Source: Chryseobacterium arthrosphaerae (GTDB lineage: Bacteria > Bacteroidota > Bacteroidia > Flavobacteriales > Weeksellaceae). From it: a stretch of 64,000 nucleotides of DNA. The notes under the pieces were generated by a model that was not told the origin of the DNA, ran no database searches, and saw nothing but the letters and a program-made list of their open reading frames with translations. The stretch spans positions 682,001 through 746,000 of the forward strand of contig NZ_MAYG01000001.1 of NCBI RefSeq assembly GCF_001684965.1, in the 5' to 3' direction. The position numbers were made by a program, and so were the translations under genes. Positions 8,277-16,420 of this stretch are shown piece after piece; the stretch's first letter is position 1; the number at the start of each line of letters is the position of its first letter.

Positions 8277-8396
8277 TGTAGTGATTTTACTACATGAACT
8301 TCCTTTTTCCACTACAAAGAAACTTTTATTGCCGCTGTAGATTTGTAGTGTTCAAAAGGAACAATAAAAAAAGAATAACAATTAAATAATACTGCC
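8277..8396 (+). promoter_or_regulatory. Conserved leader of pilin copy 1 with heptamer array
   Basis: TGTAGTG or its complement CACTACA occurs at 8277-8283 (direct), 8288-8294 (as tACTACA), 8310-8316 (inverted) and 8344-8350 (direct). A -7 element TAGATTTG (TAnnTTTG) sits at 8338-8345 and overlaps the last heptamer, but no TTG lies at the usual distance upstream. That suggests an activator-dependent promoter. The 5' leader would be about 45 nt. Confidence 0.6.
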
Positions 8397-8942
8397 ATGA
8401 CAAAACAAATCTTAATCACAGCCTTAACTATCGGAGCGATCATATTGGGAACAGATAATGTTCAGGCTCAAAATACTACTGCAACTACAACCGTAAACAT
8501 TACCCTGAACGATGTAATCTCTATTGATGCCGGAAGTACTGCAATTGGTAATACGGTTGATTTTAATTATGCTACTGCAGCAGATTATAATTCTGATCAG
8601 ACGATTACTAAAGCCAACTCTCTGAAGGTTACTTCAACAAAGAACTTTAATGTAAAAGTAAAAGCAGGGGGTGCTAATTTCATGAATGGAACAAACTTAA
8701 TCCCTGTCAATGTTTTGACTATCAAAGCTGCCACAGCTGCCGGAACCATGGGCGGAACAAAAAATGCTGTAGTTTTATCTGCAACGGATCAGAATTTAGT
8801 TACCAATGCTCCTCTTGGAAGCGCATTAACACTGAATCTGGATTACACTATTCCCGCAGCAAAATCATCATCATCTGATATTTTAGGTAAACCGGCCGGA
8901 ACTTATACTCAAACAGTAACTTATACGGCGACTGCTTTATAA
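8397..8942 (+). CDS. Pilin-like secreted protein, tandem copy 1
   Basis: A 181-residue protein with a signal peptide (MTKQILITALTIGAIILG.., cleavage after VQAQ, about residue 25). The mature 156 residues are rich in Thr, Asn, Ala and Val with alternating hydrophobic strands, starting TTATTTVNITLNDVISIDAG and ending GTYTQTVTYTATAL; there is no Cys. The final strand motif also ends each of the three domains of the 477-residue protein at 14332. With a chaperone-like and a barrel protein downstream, the best reading is a major fibre subunit exported by a chaperone-usher-like route. Function is inference; homology among the cluster members is directly visible. Confidence 0.75.
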   Translation: MTKQILITALTIGAIILGTDNVQAQNTTATTTVNITLNDVISIDAGSTAIGNTVDFNYATAADYNSDQTITKANSLKVTSTKNFNVKVKAGGANFMNGTNLIPVNVLTIKAATAAGTMGGTKNAVVLSATDQNLVTNAPLGSALTLNLDYTIPAAKSSSSDILGKPAGTYTQTVTYTATAL

Positions 8943-9150
8943 GTTAATTTTTCATATTAATATTTTGTGATTTGGTGTTTCGAAGGCTTCCTCAGGAGGC
9001 CTTTGATTTTGTATGCATTTCTGGACATTTAAATCTAATTAATACATCACACCCAAACATTCAGTAGATTTTTGTGAAAACCTGAAGAAAAATTATACGC
9101 AAATGGTGATTTATATTATGATTGCTTTATAATAGTAACAGAATTTATAT

Positions 9151-9190
9151 AAGCCCTCAATACTTAGAAAGTGTTGGGGGCTTTATTATT
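9151..9190 (+). terminator. Terminator after pilin copy 1
   Basis: AAGCCCTCAATACT (9151-9164) pairs, with G.T wobbles, with AGTGTTGGGGGCTT (9170-9183), followed by T-rich sequence. It lies about 210 bp past the stop in the 390-bp spacer 8943-9332, which otherwise holds only the copy-2 leader. Confidence 0.7.
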
Positions 9191-9212
9191 TAATTCAAAA
9201 ATGAATAAACCG

Positions 9213-9332
9213 TGTAGTGATTTTACTACATGAACTTCCTTTTTCCACTACAAGGAAACTTTTATAGCCGCTGTAGATTTGTAGTGTTCAAAAGGAACAA
9301 TAAAAAAAGAATAACAATTAAATAATACTGCC
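9213..9332 (+). promoter_or_regulatory. Conserved leader of pilin copy 2
   Basis: The same 120-bp block as before copy 1, with TGTAGTG at 9213-9219, CACTACA at 9246-9252 and TGTAGTG at 9280-9286, and the TAGATTTG element overlapping the last one. A few bases differ from copy 1. Confidence 0.6.
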
Positions 9333-9878
9333 ATGACAAAACAAATCTTAATCACAGCCTTAACTATCGGAGCGATCATATTGGGAACAGATAATGTTCA
9401 GGCTCAAAATACTACTGCAACTACAACCGTAAACATTACCCTTAACGATGTAATCTCTATTGATGCCGGAAGTACTGCAATTGGTAATACGGTTGATTTT
9501 AACTATGTAACTGCAGCAGATTATAATTCTGATCAGACGATTACTAAAGCCAACTCTCTGAAGGTAACTTCAACAAAGAACTTTAATGTAAAAGTAAAAG
9601 CAGGGGGTGCTAATTTCATGAATGGAACCAATTTAATCCCTGTCAATGTTTTGACAATCAAAGCAGCAACAGCTGGCGGAACCATGGGCGGAACAAAAAA
9701 TGCTGTAGTTTTATCTGCAACGGATCAGAATTTAGTTACCAATGCTCCTCTTGGAAGTGCGTTAACACTGAATCTGGATTATACTATTCCCGCAGCAAAA
9801 TCATCATCTTCTGATATTTTAGGTAAACCGGCCGGAACCTATACGCAAACAGTAACGTATACAGCGACTGCTTTATAA
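9333..9878 (+). CDS. Pilin-like secreted protein, tandem copy 2
   Basis: A 181-residue protein that differs from copy 1 at two residues (Val in FNYVTAADY, Gly in KAATAGGTMGG). It has the same signal peptide, strand pattern and GTYTQTVTYTATAL end. Most nucleotide differences are silent, so the protein sequence seems to be under selection or kept alike by conversion. It has its own leader and its own hairpin terminator, so each copy may be transcribed as a single-gene unit. Confidence 0.75.
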   Translation: MTKQILITALTIGAIILGTDNVQAQNTTATTTVNITLNDVISIDAGSTAIGNTVDFNYVTAADYNSDQTITKANSLKVTSTKNFNVKVKAGGANFMNGTNLIPVNVLTIKAATAGGTMGGTKNAVVLSATDQNLVTNAPLGSALTLNLDYTIPAAKSSSSDILGKPAGTYTQTVTYTATAL

Positions 9879-9902
9879 TAAAAAAACACATCAATATATT
9901 TG

Positions 9903-9934
9903 CCCTCAGTACTTTCCAGGTATTGAGGGTTTTT
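9903..9934 (+). terminator. Terminator after pilin copy 2
   Basis: CCCTCAGTAC (9903-9912) pairs with GGTATTGAGGG (to 9929) with one wobble, 7-nt loop, followed by five T. Confidence 0.8.
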
Positions 9935-9957
9935 CTGTTTAGCCCAATGCGTAATGC

Positions 9958-10077
9958 TGTAGTGATTTTACTACATAAGCTTCCTCTTTCCACTACAAGG
10001 AAACTTTTATAGCCGCTGTAGATTTGTAGTGTTCAAAAGGAACAATTAAAAAAGAATAACAATTAAATAATACTGCC
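9958..10077 (+). promoter_or_regulatory. Conserved leader of pilin copy 3
   Basis: The same 120-bp block, with TGTAGTG at 9958-9964 and further direct and inverted copies at the same relative positions as in copies 1 and 2. It sits only 80 bp after the stop of copy 2. Confidence 0.6.
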
Positions 10078-10623
10078 ATGACAAAACAAATCTTAATCAC
10101 AGCCTTAACTATCGGAGCGATCATATTGGGAACAGATAATGTTCAGGCTCAAAATACTACCGCAACTACAACCGTAAACATTACCCTGAACGATGTAATC
10201 TCTATTGATGCCGGAAGTACTGCAATTGGTAATACGGTTGATTTTAACTATGTAACTGCAGCAGACTATAATTCTGATCAGACGATTACTAAAGCCAACT
10301 CTCTGAAGGTAACTTCAACGAAGAACTTTAATGTAAAAGTAAAAGCAGGGGGTGCTAATTTCATGAATGGAACGAACTTAATCCCTGTCAATGTTTTGAC
10401 TATCAAAGCAGCAACAGCTGCCGGAACCATGGGCGGAACAAAAAATGCTGTAGTTTTATCTGCAACGGATCAGAATTTAGTTACCAATGCTCCTCTTGGA
10501 AGTGCGTTAACATTGAATCTGGATTACACTATTCCCGCAGCAAAATCATCATCATCTGATATTTTAGGTAAACCGGCCGGAACTTATACTCAAACAGTAA
10601 CGTATACGGCGACTGCCTTATAA
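10078..10623 (+). CDS. Pilin-like secreted protein, tandem copy 3
   Basis: A 181-residue protein, identical to copy 2 except Ala for Gly in KAATAAGTMGG. Signal peptide, Thr/Asn-rich strands and C-terminal GTYTQTVTYTATAL are the same. No clear hairpin separates it from the chaperone-like gene 80 bp downstream, so transcription from this leader may read on into 10704-15765. If so, copy 3 links subunit and assembly genes, while the first two copies would only add subunit dosage. This last point is inference. Confidence 0.75.
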   Translation: MTKQILITALTIGAIILGTDNVQAQNTTATTTVNITLNDVISIDAGSTAIGNTVDFNYVTAADYNSDQTITKANSLKVTSTKNFNVKVKAGGANFMNGTNLIPVNVLTIKAATAAGTMGGTKNAVVLSATDQNLVTNAPLGSALTLNLDYTIPAAKSSSSDILGKPAGTYTQTVTYTATAL

Positions 10624-10666
10624 TAAAATTTTTAGTTTCAAAAGCTCCTTTTTGCTATGTTTTCAG

Positions 10667-10674
10667 TAGTTTTG
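10667..10674 (+). promoter_or_regulatory. Possible -7 element before the chaperone-like gene
   Basis: TAGTTTTG matches TAnnTTTG and lies 29 bp before the ATG at 10704. The nearest upstream TTG is only 12 bp away, too close for the usual spacing, so this is a weak call. Confidence 0.3.
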
Positions 10675-10703
10675 GGTTCTTTTATCATTAAACTATTTAC
10701 ACC

Positions 10704-11504
10704 ATGCACAAGTTTATTCACCTATTCATTTTCTTTCTCCTCACAGGATCTTCTTCACTTCTGGCACAAAGTATCTCTATGTCGCCTACACGCTTGTTTT
10801 TTACCGGTAATCCGGGAGAAAAAGTAACAAAGACTGTTACGCTTCAAAACAGCTCGGATAAAGATTATGTTTTTAATCTCAACTATAAAGATTGGTTTAG
10901 AGAAGAAGACGGAAATAAGGTTTATCTTGAAGCAGGCAGTTCAAAAACTTCCAATGCTTCCTGGGTGTCTACTTTAGAAAACGCTGTAACGGTTCCTGCG
11001 AAAAGTACAAAGGAGATTGTAGTAACCATGCAGATTCCGGCAAACGCATCACAGTCTGCCGTTACAAACAGTATGCTGTTTTTCACCCAACTTCCTCAGC
11101 AGGCAGATAAGGCACGTGTTCAGAACGGTATTGGTATTATTACCTTATTTGAGGTGGGGCTTCATATCTTTTATACTCCACCGGGAAACCATGTGAAAAG
11201 TCTGGATATTACCAATATTGCAGAGGTGAGTAATCAGAATGCAGCGAACAGAAAAGTCGCAGTAAGCATTCATAATGATGGAAACACGGTCAATGATGCC
11301 ACCGTTGAGTTTGAACTCACCAATACAGACAGTGGTAAGGAAATGAAATTACCCGCAATTTCCATCTCCATGCTTCCGGATACCGATCAGGTTGTTCAGT
11401 TTTCTTTACCGGAGAACATTTCAGGGAACTTTCTTGGCGTGGTTATCGTCAAAATGGCAGAATCCAACGATTTACGTGTAGGAGAAAAAAACTTTAAATT
11501 TTAA
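10704..11504 (+). CDS. Periplasmic fimbrial-chaperone-like protein
   Basis: A 266-residue protein with a signal peptide ending LLAQ (about residue 22). The mature part starts SISMSPTRLFFTGNPGEKVTKTVTLQNSSDKDYVFNLNY, the classic opening of a PapD-like immunoglobulin domain, and continues with VTVPAKSTKEIVVTMQIPANASQ and MLFFTQLPQQ. A second Ig-like half follows (KSLDITNIAEVSNQ... to LGVVIVKMAES). Two Ig-like halves of about 120 residues fit a boomerang-shaped pilus chaperone. It lies between the subunit genes and the barrel gene, 9 bp from the latter. Sequence similarity to proteobacterial chaperones looks low; the call rests on layout and context. Confidence 0.65.
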   Translation: MHKFIHLFIFFLLTGSSSLLAQSISMSPTRLFFTGNPGEKVTKTVTLQNSSDKDYVFNLNYKDWFREEDGNKVYLEAGSSKTSNASWVSTLENAVTVPAKSTKEIVVTMQIPANASQSAVTNSMLFFTQLPQQADKARVQNGIGIITLFEVGLHIFYTPPGNHVKSLDITNIAEVSNQNAANRKVAVSIHNDGNTVNDATVEFELTNTDSGKEMKLPAISISMLPDTDQVVQFSLPENISGNFLGVVIVKMAESNDLRVGEKNFKF

Positions 11505-11513
11505 AATTAAGTC

Positions 11514-14321
11514 TTGAAACCACAGAATGGAATATCAATATCAGTCCTGAGAAGAACAATCTTATTTTTTGTATTTGTTCTTCTGCATATGTCGTTGGCC
11601 TTTGCGCAGGAAAAAAAGGACATTCAAATCCATTTTGAAAATGACAGTGTAGCTGTTGAGAAGGGTTCTACTTTTACTAATTTCCTGGTCATTGAGAATA
11701 AAAGTTCTGAAGAGATTATCATTCAGAATATCTTACCTCAGGAAAAATATCCGGGATTGCTTTTCTATCCCAAAAATGACTTTACTTTAGGTGCGGGTCA
11801 GTCTAAAACTCTTCCTGTAAAACTGATCGCCAACCTGGATTTTATGAAACTGAGATCCAATAAGATCCAATTCCAGGTTTCGTATGCCACCCCAACGCTC
11901 ACCGGAACTGAAAGCACATCGTTCTTCGTTGCTAAAGGCGAGAACAAAAACATTGCAATTTATACCGACACATACGAAAATTTCATTAATCCTGCTTTGC
12001 CCCAATCCTCAATTCTGCTGATTGTAGAAAACCAGGGATATAGTAAACGGACCGTTAAGATTGATTTGCAATCTATTCCTGATGGTCTGGAAATTTTGCC
12101 AAAACAGCAAACCATAACTCTGGAAGGTTTAGAAAAGCAAACGGTAGAGATCAGAATTGCAGTCAGAAAACAGAATACACTTTATCCGGAATTTAATATT
12201 AATGCAACTGTTACAGACCTGCTTGATAATAAAATCGTGGGAAGCAACACACTTTACTTAGTTATTTTATCGCATAACAGACAAATTGCCCGGGGAAACG
12301 AAGCGGCGAGCGGAAGTAATTTTGCGGAATTTAGCTATAATGAAAACAGTTCCGGTTTCAATTATCTTCAATTGAGGGGAAATACAGCGTTCCGGATGAC
12401 TGATAATTTGAAATCACGTTTCAATATTGGTGCAGATTACTATCATGAAGACGGCCGCTATAACCTGTATGATACCTGGCTGGAACTGGAGCGAAAAAAT
12501 ACGGTATTGAGGGTGGGAAATGTGAATAGCAGCGATTACGATTACCCGGTTTTCGGAAGAGGAGGGAAGGTTTCTACCAGATTTGGAAAAAATAACCAGG
12601 TTGAAATTCTTGCGCTTGAAAATAATTATAACCTCTACGGCACTTATTTCCAGCAAACGGAAGGATCTACCATGGTAGGGGCAAAATATGGTTTTGGGAA
12701 TGCCCAATCTTTCCATGGGAAAGTATCTTATATATTCGATCATGATCCGCGCTTTCACGTAGATACGCAGGTAGCGAATGCGGTGACATCGTTTCTGATT
12801 AACGATAAACATACCGTGCGGACGGAGATAGGCTTGAGCCACGAAAAAGGACTTTTGAACAATGATGAAAATGCAGGAGCTTCAATGGGAGCCCATTACG
12901 AAGGGAAAATAGGAAAATGGGATATACAATCTGTAAATTCATTTGCCACTAAAAGTTATGCAGGAATCAAACGGGGATCCTTTTTCTCAAATCAGCGGAT
13001 CGGCCGCCAGTTTTCTGCTGCTCAGCGTGCTTTTATACAATATCAGAATTCGCAGATAGAACCTGAGTTCCTGAGCTTCCAGAGTGAACCGGCCCAAGCT
13101 GGGAATACCTCGGATTTGCGTTATTATTTCAACAGCACAGAAGCTTTGGGATTAGGATATCAGTTTTCTTTAAAGAAGTGGAATTTTCTATTTTCTCCAA
13201 AGGTTGAAAAGCAGAAAACCGCTAATTTTTACACATCTCAGGAACTTTTTTCATACCGGTTGGAAGCCAATATCAGCACTACATTAGGTGCCCACGGGTT
13301 GAACCTGACGGCGGAATATTCTTATTCAAAAGAGAATAATAAACCGGACTGGTTCAACAGTCTGAAAACAACTTTGTCTTACAGATATAAATCATTCTCC
13401 CTCAACGGAACAGCCCAGTGGAATGCAACCAGTGTCTTTGATTTAAATTCTTATTATTATGATGTGAACCGTAATTTTGCCAACTATAACGTATACGCCT
13501 CGTATAATTTCCAGATGTTTAACCATAATCTGACCGGGTCATTTTCAGCAGGAGCCTTCTATTCGGAACTTTATAAAAATTTAAACAGCAATATCACCGG
13601 TAATCTGGAATATAAGATCTCGCCTTCCTGGTCCACCACAGGGTATTTTAATCTTTCAGGTTATAAATCTACGGCCGAATATGCAACCAGTGGCAGTTAT
13701 TACCAGTTCAGAGTGGGAATTAAAAAATATTTTACCACAGCTACAGCTTTCGGAAACCATAAAGTGGCGTTCCAGTTCTTTGAAGATAAAAATTTCAATG
13801 GACTTCTGGAGTCGGGCGAACCGGTACTTGCTAATGAAATTGTAAAGCTGGACAATTATGTAGCGATGACAGATAGGAATGGAAAAGTAGTTTTTCTGAA
13901 TGTGCCTGATGGCACTTACACCCTGAAGGTGAACGAAAGTGCGGGTGCACGGTTGATGATGGATCCTGTCATTATGGTACATAACAGTATCAACCGCAAA
14001 GTAGGCCTGGTAAAAAACATCAGGGTAAGTGGGAGATTGACAGAGATCAAACAGGCTTACGATACTGTGGAAACGGATGTGACCGGAATAGTGGTGTATG
14101 CAAAAAGTGAAGATGGTACGATCTCTACTGCCGTGGTTAATCAGAAAAATGAGTTTGAGTTTTTCCTGAAAGATGGAAAATACAACCTCTATATTGAAAA
14201 TGACAAATACAGCTATACACACCCTATCCAGACTATTCAGGTGACAAAAGAAGGATACTCAAAAACCGTGATTTTTGAATATAAGAAGAAAGACACTACC
14301 ATTAAGGTGAAAAAGTTTTAA
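11514..14321 (+). CDS. Outer-membrane beta-barrel protein, candidate usher
   Basis: A 935-residue protein. It has a signal peptide (1-31, ending SLAFAQ), then two Ig-like domains (about 35-150 and 150-255; NFLVIENKSSEEIII and ILLIVENQGYSKRTV), then about 480 residues of alternating aromatic strands (YNLYDTWLELERKNTVLRVGN, NLTAEYSYSKENN, SLNGTAQWNATSVFDL) that read as an outer-membrane barrel. A C-terminal SdrD/carboxypeptidase-regulatory-like domain follows (FFEDKNFNGLLESGEPVLANE, about 755-830), then one more beta domain. The start is TTG at 11514, the only start that keeps the whole signal peptide; it lies 9 bp after the chaperone stop. Usher function is inferred from position and architecture. 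Confidence 0.6.
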   Translation: MKPQNGISISVLRRTILFFVFVLLHMSLAFAQEKKDIQIHFENDSVAVEKGSTFTNFLVIENKSSEEIIIQNILPQEKYPGLLFYPKNDFTLGAGQSKTLPVKLIANLDFMKLRSNKIQFQVSYATPTLTGTESTSFFVAKGENKNIAIYTDTYENFINPALPQSSILLIVENQGYSKRTVKIDLQSIPDGLEILPKQQTITLEGLEKQTVEIRIAVRKQNTLYPEFNINATVTDLLDNKIVGSNTLYLVILSHNRQIARGNEAASGSNFAEFSYNENSSGFNYLQLRGNTAFRMTDNLKSRFNIGADYYHEDGRYNLYDTWLELERKNTVLRVGNVNSSDYDYPVFGRGGKVSTRFGKNNQVEILALENNYNLYGTYFQQTEGSTMVGAKYGFGNAQSFHGKVSYIFDHDPRFHVDTQVANAVTSFLINDKHTVRTEIGLSHEKGLLNNDENAGASMGAHYEGKIGKWDIQSVNSFATKSYAGIKRGSFFSNQRIGRQFSAAQRAFIQYQNSQIEPEFLSFQSEPAQAGNTSDLRYYFNSTEALGLGYQFSLKKWNFLFSPKVEKQKTANFYTSQELFSYRLEANISTTLGAHGLNLTAEYSYSKENNKPDWFNSLKTTLSYRYKSFSLNGTAQWNATSVFDLNSYYYDVNRNFANYNVYASYNFQMFNHNLTGSFSAGAFYSELYKNLNSNITGNLEYKISPSWSTTGYFNLSGYKSTAEYATSGSYYQFRVGIKKYFTTATAFGNHKVAFQFFEDKNFNGLLESGEPVLANEIVKLDNYVAMTDRNGKVVFLNVPDGTYTLKVNESAGARLMMDPVIMVHNSINRKVGLVKNIRVSGRLTEIKQAYDTVETDVTGIVVYAKSEDGTISTAVVNQKNEFEFFLKDGKYNLYIENDKYSYTHPIQTIQVTKEGYSKTVIFEYKKKDTTIKVKKF

Positions 14322-14331
14322 ATTTAAAAGT

Positions 14332-15765
14332 ATGAAAAAGATGAGGGCTTTTCTAATAGGAATTTTTACGGTGTTATGCGGGTCTGCAGCCACGAAAGCT
14401 CAGGATGTGTACCTGTCGGTTCCTGAAAATAATATTTTTAACAGAAGTGAATTTACCTCAGTACCTACAAGGGTAATGACAAACGCCAACAGAACAAACT
14501 GGGATTATGCCTTTTTGGGATTACTTCCTACAGCGCCTACATTTACCTCTGTTTCCGGGCCAACTTTTACTCACTCTTCGTCCTCACTTACTTTACCCAG
14601 TTCCACGCTTCTTTGGCAGTTGGAAAGCATGGGCGGGCAGCTGCCGTCTATTGGATTTTCAGGTTATTTACCAGGTTTTCAGTCGTTCAGTACAAGCGCT
14701 GTAAGATGGTTTGAACCGCCATCAACCAGCCTCGGGGGAGGATTTAACCGGGGAAATATCAATTTTACATTTAAAATTCCTGCCGCACAATTTACGGCCA
14801 ATGCCTTCCGGGCCGGAAATTACTCCATGGATATCACTCAGAATTATAATGACTTCACCCCACGAAACTTTAAAACAATTTTGGTCATTCCTTCCTCTAT
14901 ACGATGGATCGCCAACTCTTTAACAAAATACATAGAAATATCTTCTCTGAATGACTACCGCAATACAGCTACGCGCGTATGGGATCTGGGGAATACGGAA
15001 ATTGCGCATACGGTCGATTTTAATTTTTGGGCGAAAGCTGCTTCCGCAAACATTCAGTTCACTTCTTCCAAAGGTGTTCCGGGAACCAGAAATATAGCCA
15101 GCCTTAAATTGGGGAGTAACGGATCTGCACTCACAACCAAGGCCCTGTCTTCCGACTTTCAGAATTTTTCAGCTGCTAATTTCAGTGTTGTAGCGGGAAA
15201 CAGAAGCAGCTTTATTCCGCAGCTTTATGTGTCTGCGGATGACTTTAAAAACCTTTTTTTTGAAGCCGGAACCTATACGTTTGAATTGAACTTCAATGCC
15301 GGAAGTACGGATAATTCAATTAACAGTCTGCAAAATACGGCTGTTCAGTTGAAGGTGCTTCCTCTGTCCGAGATTACCATCCCCAGTTCCGGGCGTAACG
15401 TCAACTTCAATTTCAATACCGCTGCCCAATATACCGACGGCCAGTCACAAATGATTCCCAACCAGATTATGTTGTCCAATAATGAAAATTTTGAACTCTA
15501 TGTAAAATCGGACGAAAATTACTTCAAGAAAGGCGGCCTGCAGACCGACATCAATTCAAACATTTTACAAATTGGTGTAGATGGAGGCTCTGTAAATGTA
15601 CCTTTATCCAAAACTCCTCAAAAAATACTTTTTAACGGAGCACCGGTTTTGGACCGGGGGCTGAACATAAGATATACCATACCTCCTGCAGGTGCCCAAA
15701 GTTTGGTAGGGAAGGAAAACACCACTTACTCTGTCAATGTTTATTATAGCTTTACGGCAATTTAA
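14332..15765 (+). CDS. Three-domain pilin-like protein, candidate tip adhesin
   Basis: A 477-residue secreted protein (signal peptide 1-24, ending TKAQ). Three tandem domains can be seen. Each ends in the same kind of strand as the small subunits: AGNYSMDITQ near 161, AGTYTFELNF near 312, and NTTYSVNVYYSFTAI at the C terminus. The last domain (about 340-477) aligns clearly with the pilin-like proteins: VNFNFNTAAQY against VDFNYATAADY, and LNIRYTIPPA against LNLDYTIPAA. A long protein with one subunit-like domain at its C terminus is the usual design of tip adhesins in chaperone-usher systems. The gene starts 10 bp after the barrel gene. Confidence 0.65.
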   Translation: MKKMRAFLIGIFTVLCGSAATKAQDVYLSVPENNIFNRSEFTSVPTRVMTNANRTNWDYAFLGLLPTAPTFTSVSGPTFTHSSSSLTLPSSTLLWQLESMGGQLPSIGFSGYLPGFQSFSTSAVRWFEPPSTSLGGGFNRGNINFTFKIPAAQFTANAFRAGNYSMDITQNYNDFTPRNFKTILVIPSSIRWIANSLTKYIEISSLNDYRNTATRVWDLGNTEIAHTVDFNFWAKAASANIQFTSSKGVPGTRNIASLKLGSNGSALTTKALSSDFQNFSAANFSVVAGNRSSFIPQLYVSADDFKNLFFEAGTYTFELNFNAGSTDNSINSLQNTAVQLKVLPLSEITIPSSGRNVNFNFNTAAQYTDGQSQMIPNQIMLSNNENFELYVKSDENYFKKGGLQTDINSNILQIGVDGGSVNVPLSKTPQKILFNGAPVLDRGLNIRYTIPPAGAQSLVGKENTTYSVNVYYSFTAI

Positions 15766-16420
15766 CTTTCTGAAGTAACTCTTGTAATACTTAATCGCCG
15801 GATCAGCATAATATTAACGGTATTCAAAAAAAATCTGGTTTTTGATTTTTTGTGCTTGCGGCTTCTAAGATGAACGGTTTTGCTTTCATCGGTTGGCGAA
15901 AAATTCCTTCATGCGCATAAAATAAGCGGGAGGCCTTCCAATAATTCGTTTCTCATTCCATGCTGTGCCAGCATTTTAGGGCTGTGGTTCCGTCATCACA
16001 ATTGATATAGGCCATAAAACTGTTCAAAAGATTTCTTAAAGTATCTCTGCAGATACGTTTCTTCCTTTGATGATTTTTCCTTCATCACGCCATATTTTCA
16101 GAACCTGTAGATGTGATATTGCCCCATGTTTCATCTTTTACCCGTTTCCCGTAATGCAAGTAACAGTTTATTAGGTGGAAGTCTTCCGGAATATTATGCC
16201 GCACAAAGCTGTTTTAAGTTAAATAAAATACGGTATTTGTAATTTTAGGTAAATCCTATTTGATTTTTCTTTTTACCAATATGATATTTTTTATAACTTG
16301 CCGGCTCCTGGAAGAAAGGCCTGAACTATAGTTTTATTTGCATTTAAACAATGCAATCCTTTCTGCCTTCTTTCAAAAAAAATAATTCAAACAGCTTCTA
16401 AAACCTTTGAAACGGATTTT
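15766..16420. other. 655-bp spacer with possible decayed gene on the minus strand
   Basis: No intact gene of normal size is present. On the minus strand, short coding-like pieces sit in different frames: 16036-16134 encodes 32 residues starting MKHGAISHLQVLKIWRDEG and ending SAEIL, and further pieces (for example RNLLNSFMAYINCDDGTTAL) continue in other frames towards 15900. This would fit a gene broken by frameshifts, but the pieces are short and could be chance. No clear terminator for the preceding operon was found. Confidence 0.35.

Larger units (their letters stand above)
8277..10623 (+). repeat. Three 666-bp near-identical direct repeats (leader + pilin gene)
   Basis: Units lie at 8277-8942, 9213-9878 and 9958-10623. 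Each is exactly 666 bp: a 120-bp leader with the same motifs followed by a 546-bp gene. The proteins differ at only two positions (A/V in FNYxTAADY, A/G in KAATAxGTMGG) and the leaders at a few bases. The spacers between units (270 and 79 bp) are different in sequence apart from a CCCTCA-type hairpin. This pattern indicates recent tandem duplication or ongoing gene conversion and makes the locus prone to copy-number change by homologous recombination. Confidence 0.95.

Noticed and set aside
8277-10623. Repeat series considered as CRISPR or VNTR
   Set aside because: Units are 666 bp and contain complete genes; no short regularly spaced repeats or cas genes.
12414-12842. 142-codon open frame on the minus strand inside the barrel gene
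   Set aside because: It lies wholly within the barrel gene, shows no domain or signal features and is a shadow of the high-quality plus-strand frame.
13656-14222. 188-codon open frame on the minus strand in the barrel gene
   Set aside because: Composition is rich in His, Ile and Phe as typical for the antisense of a strand-rich protein; no recognisable motif.
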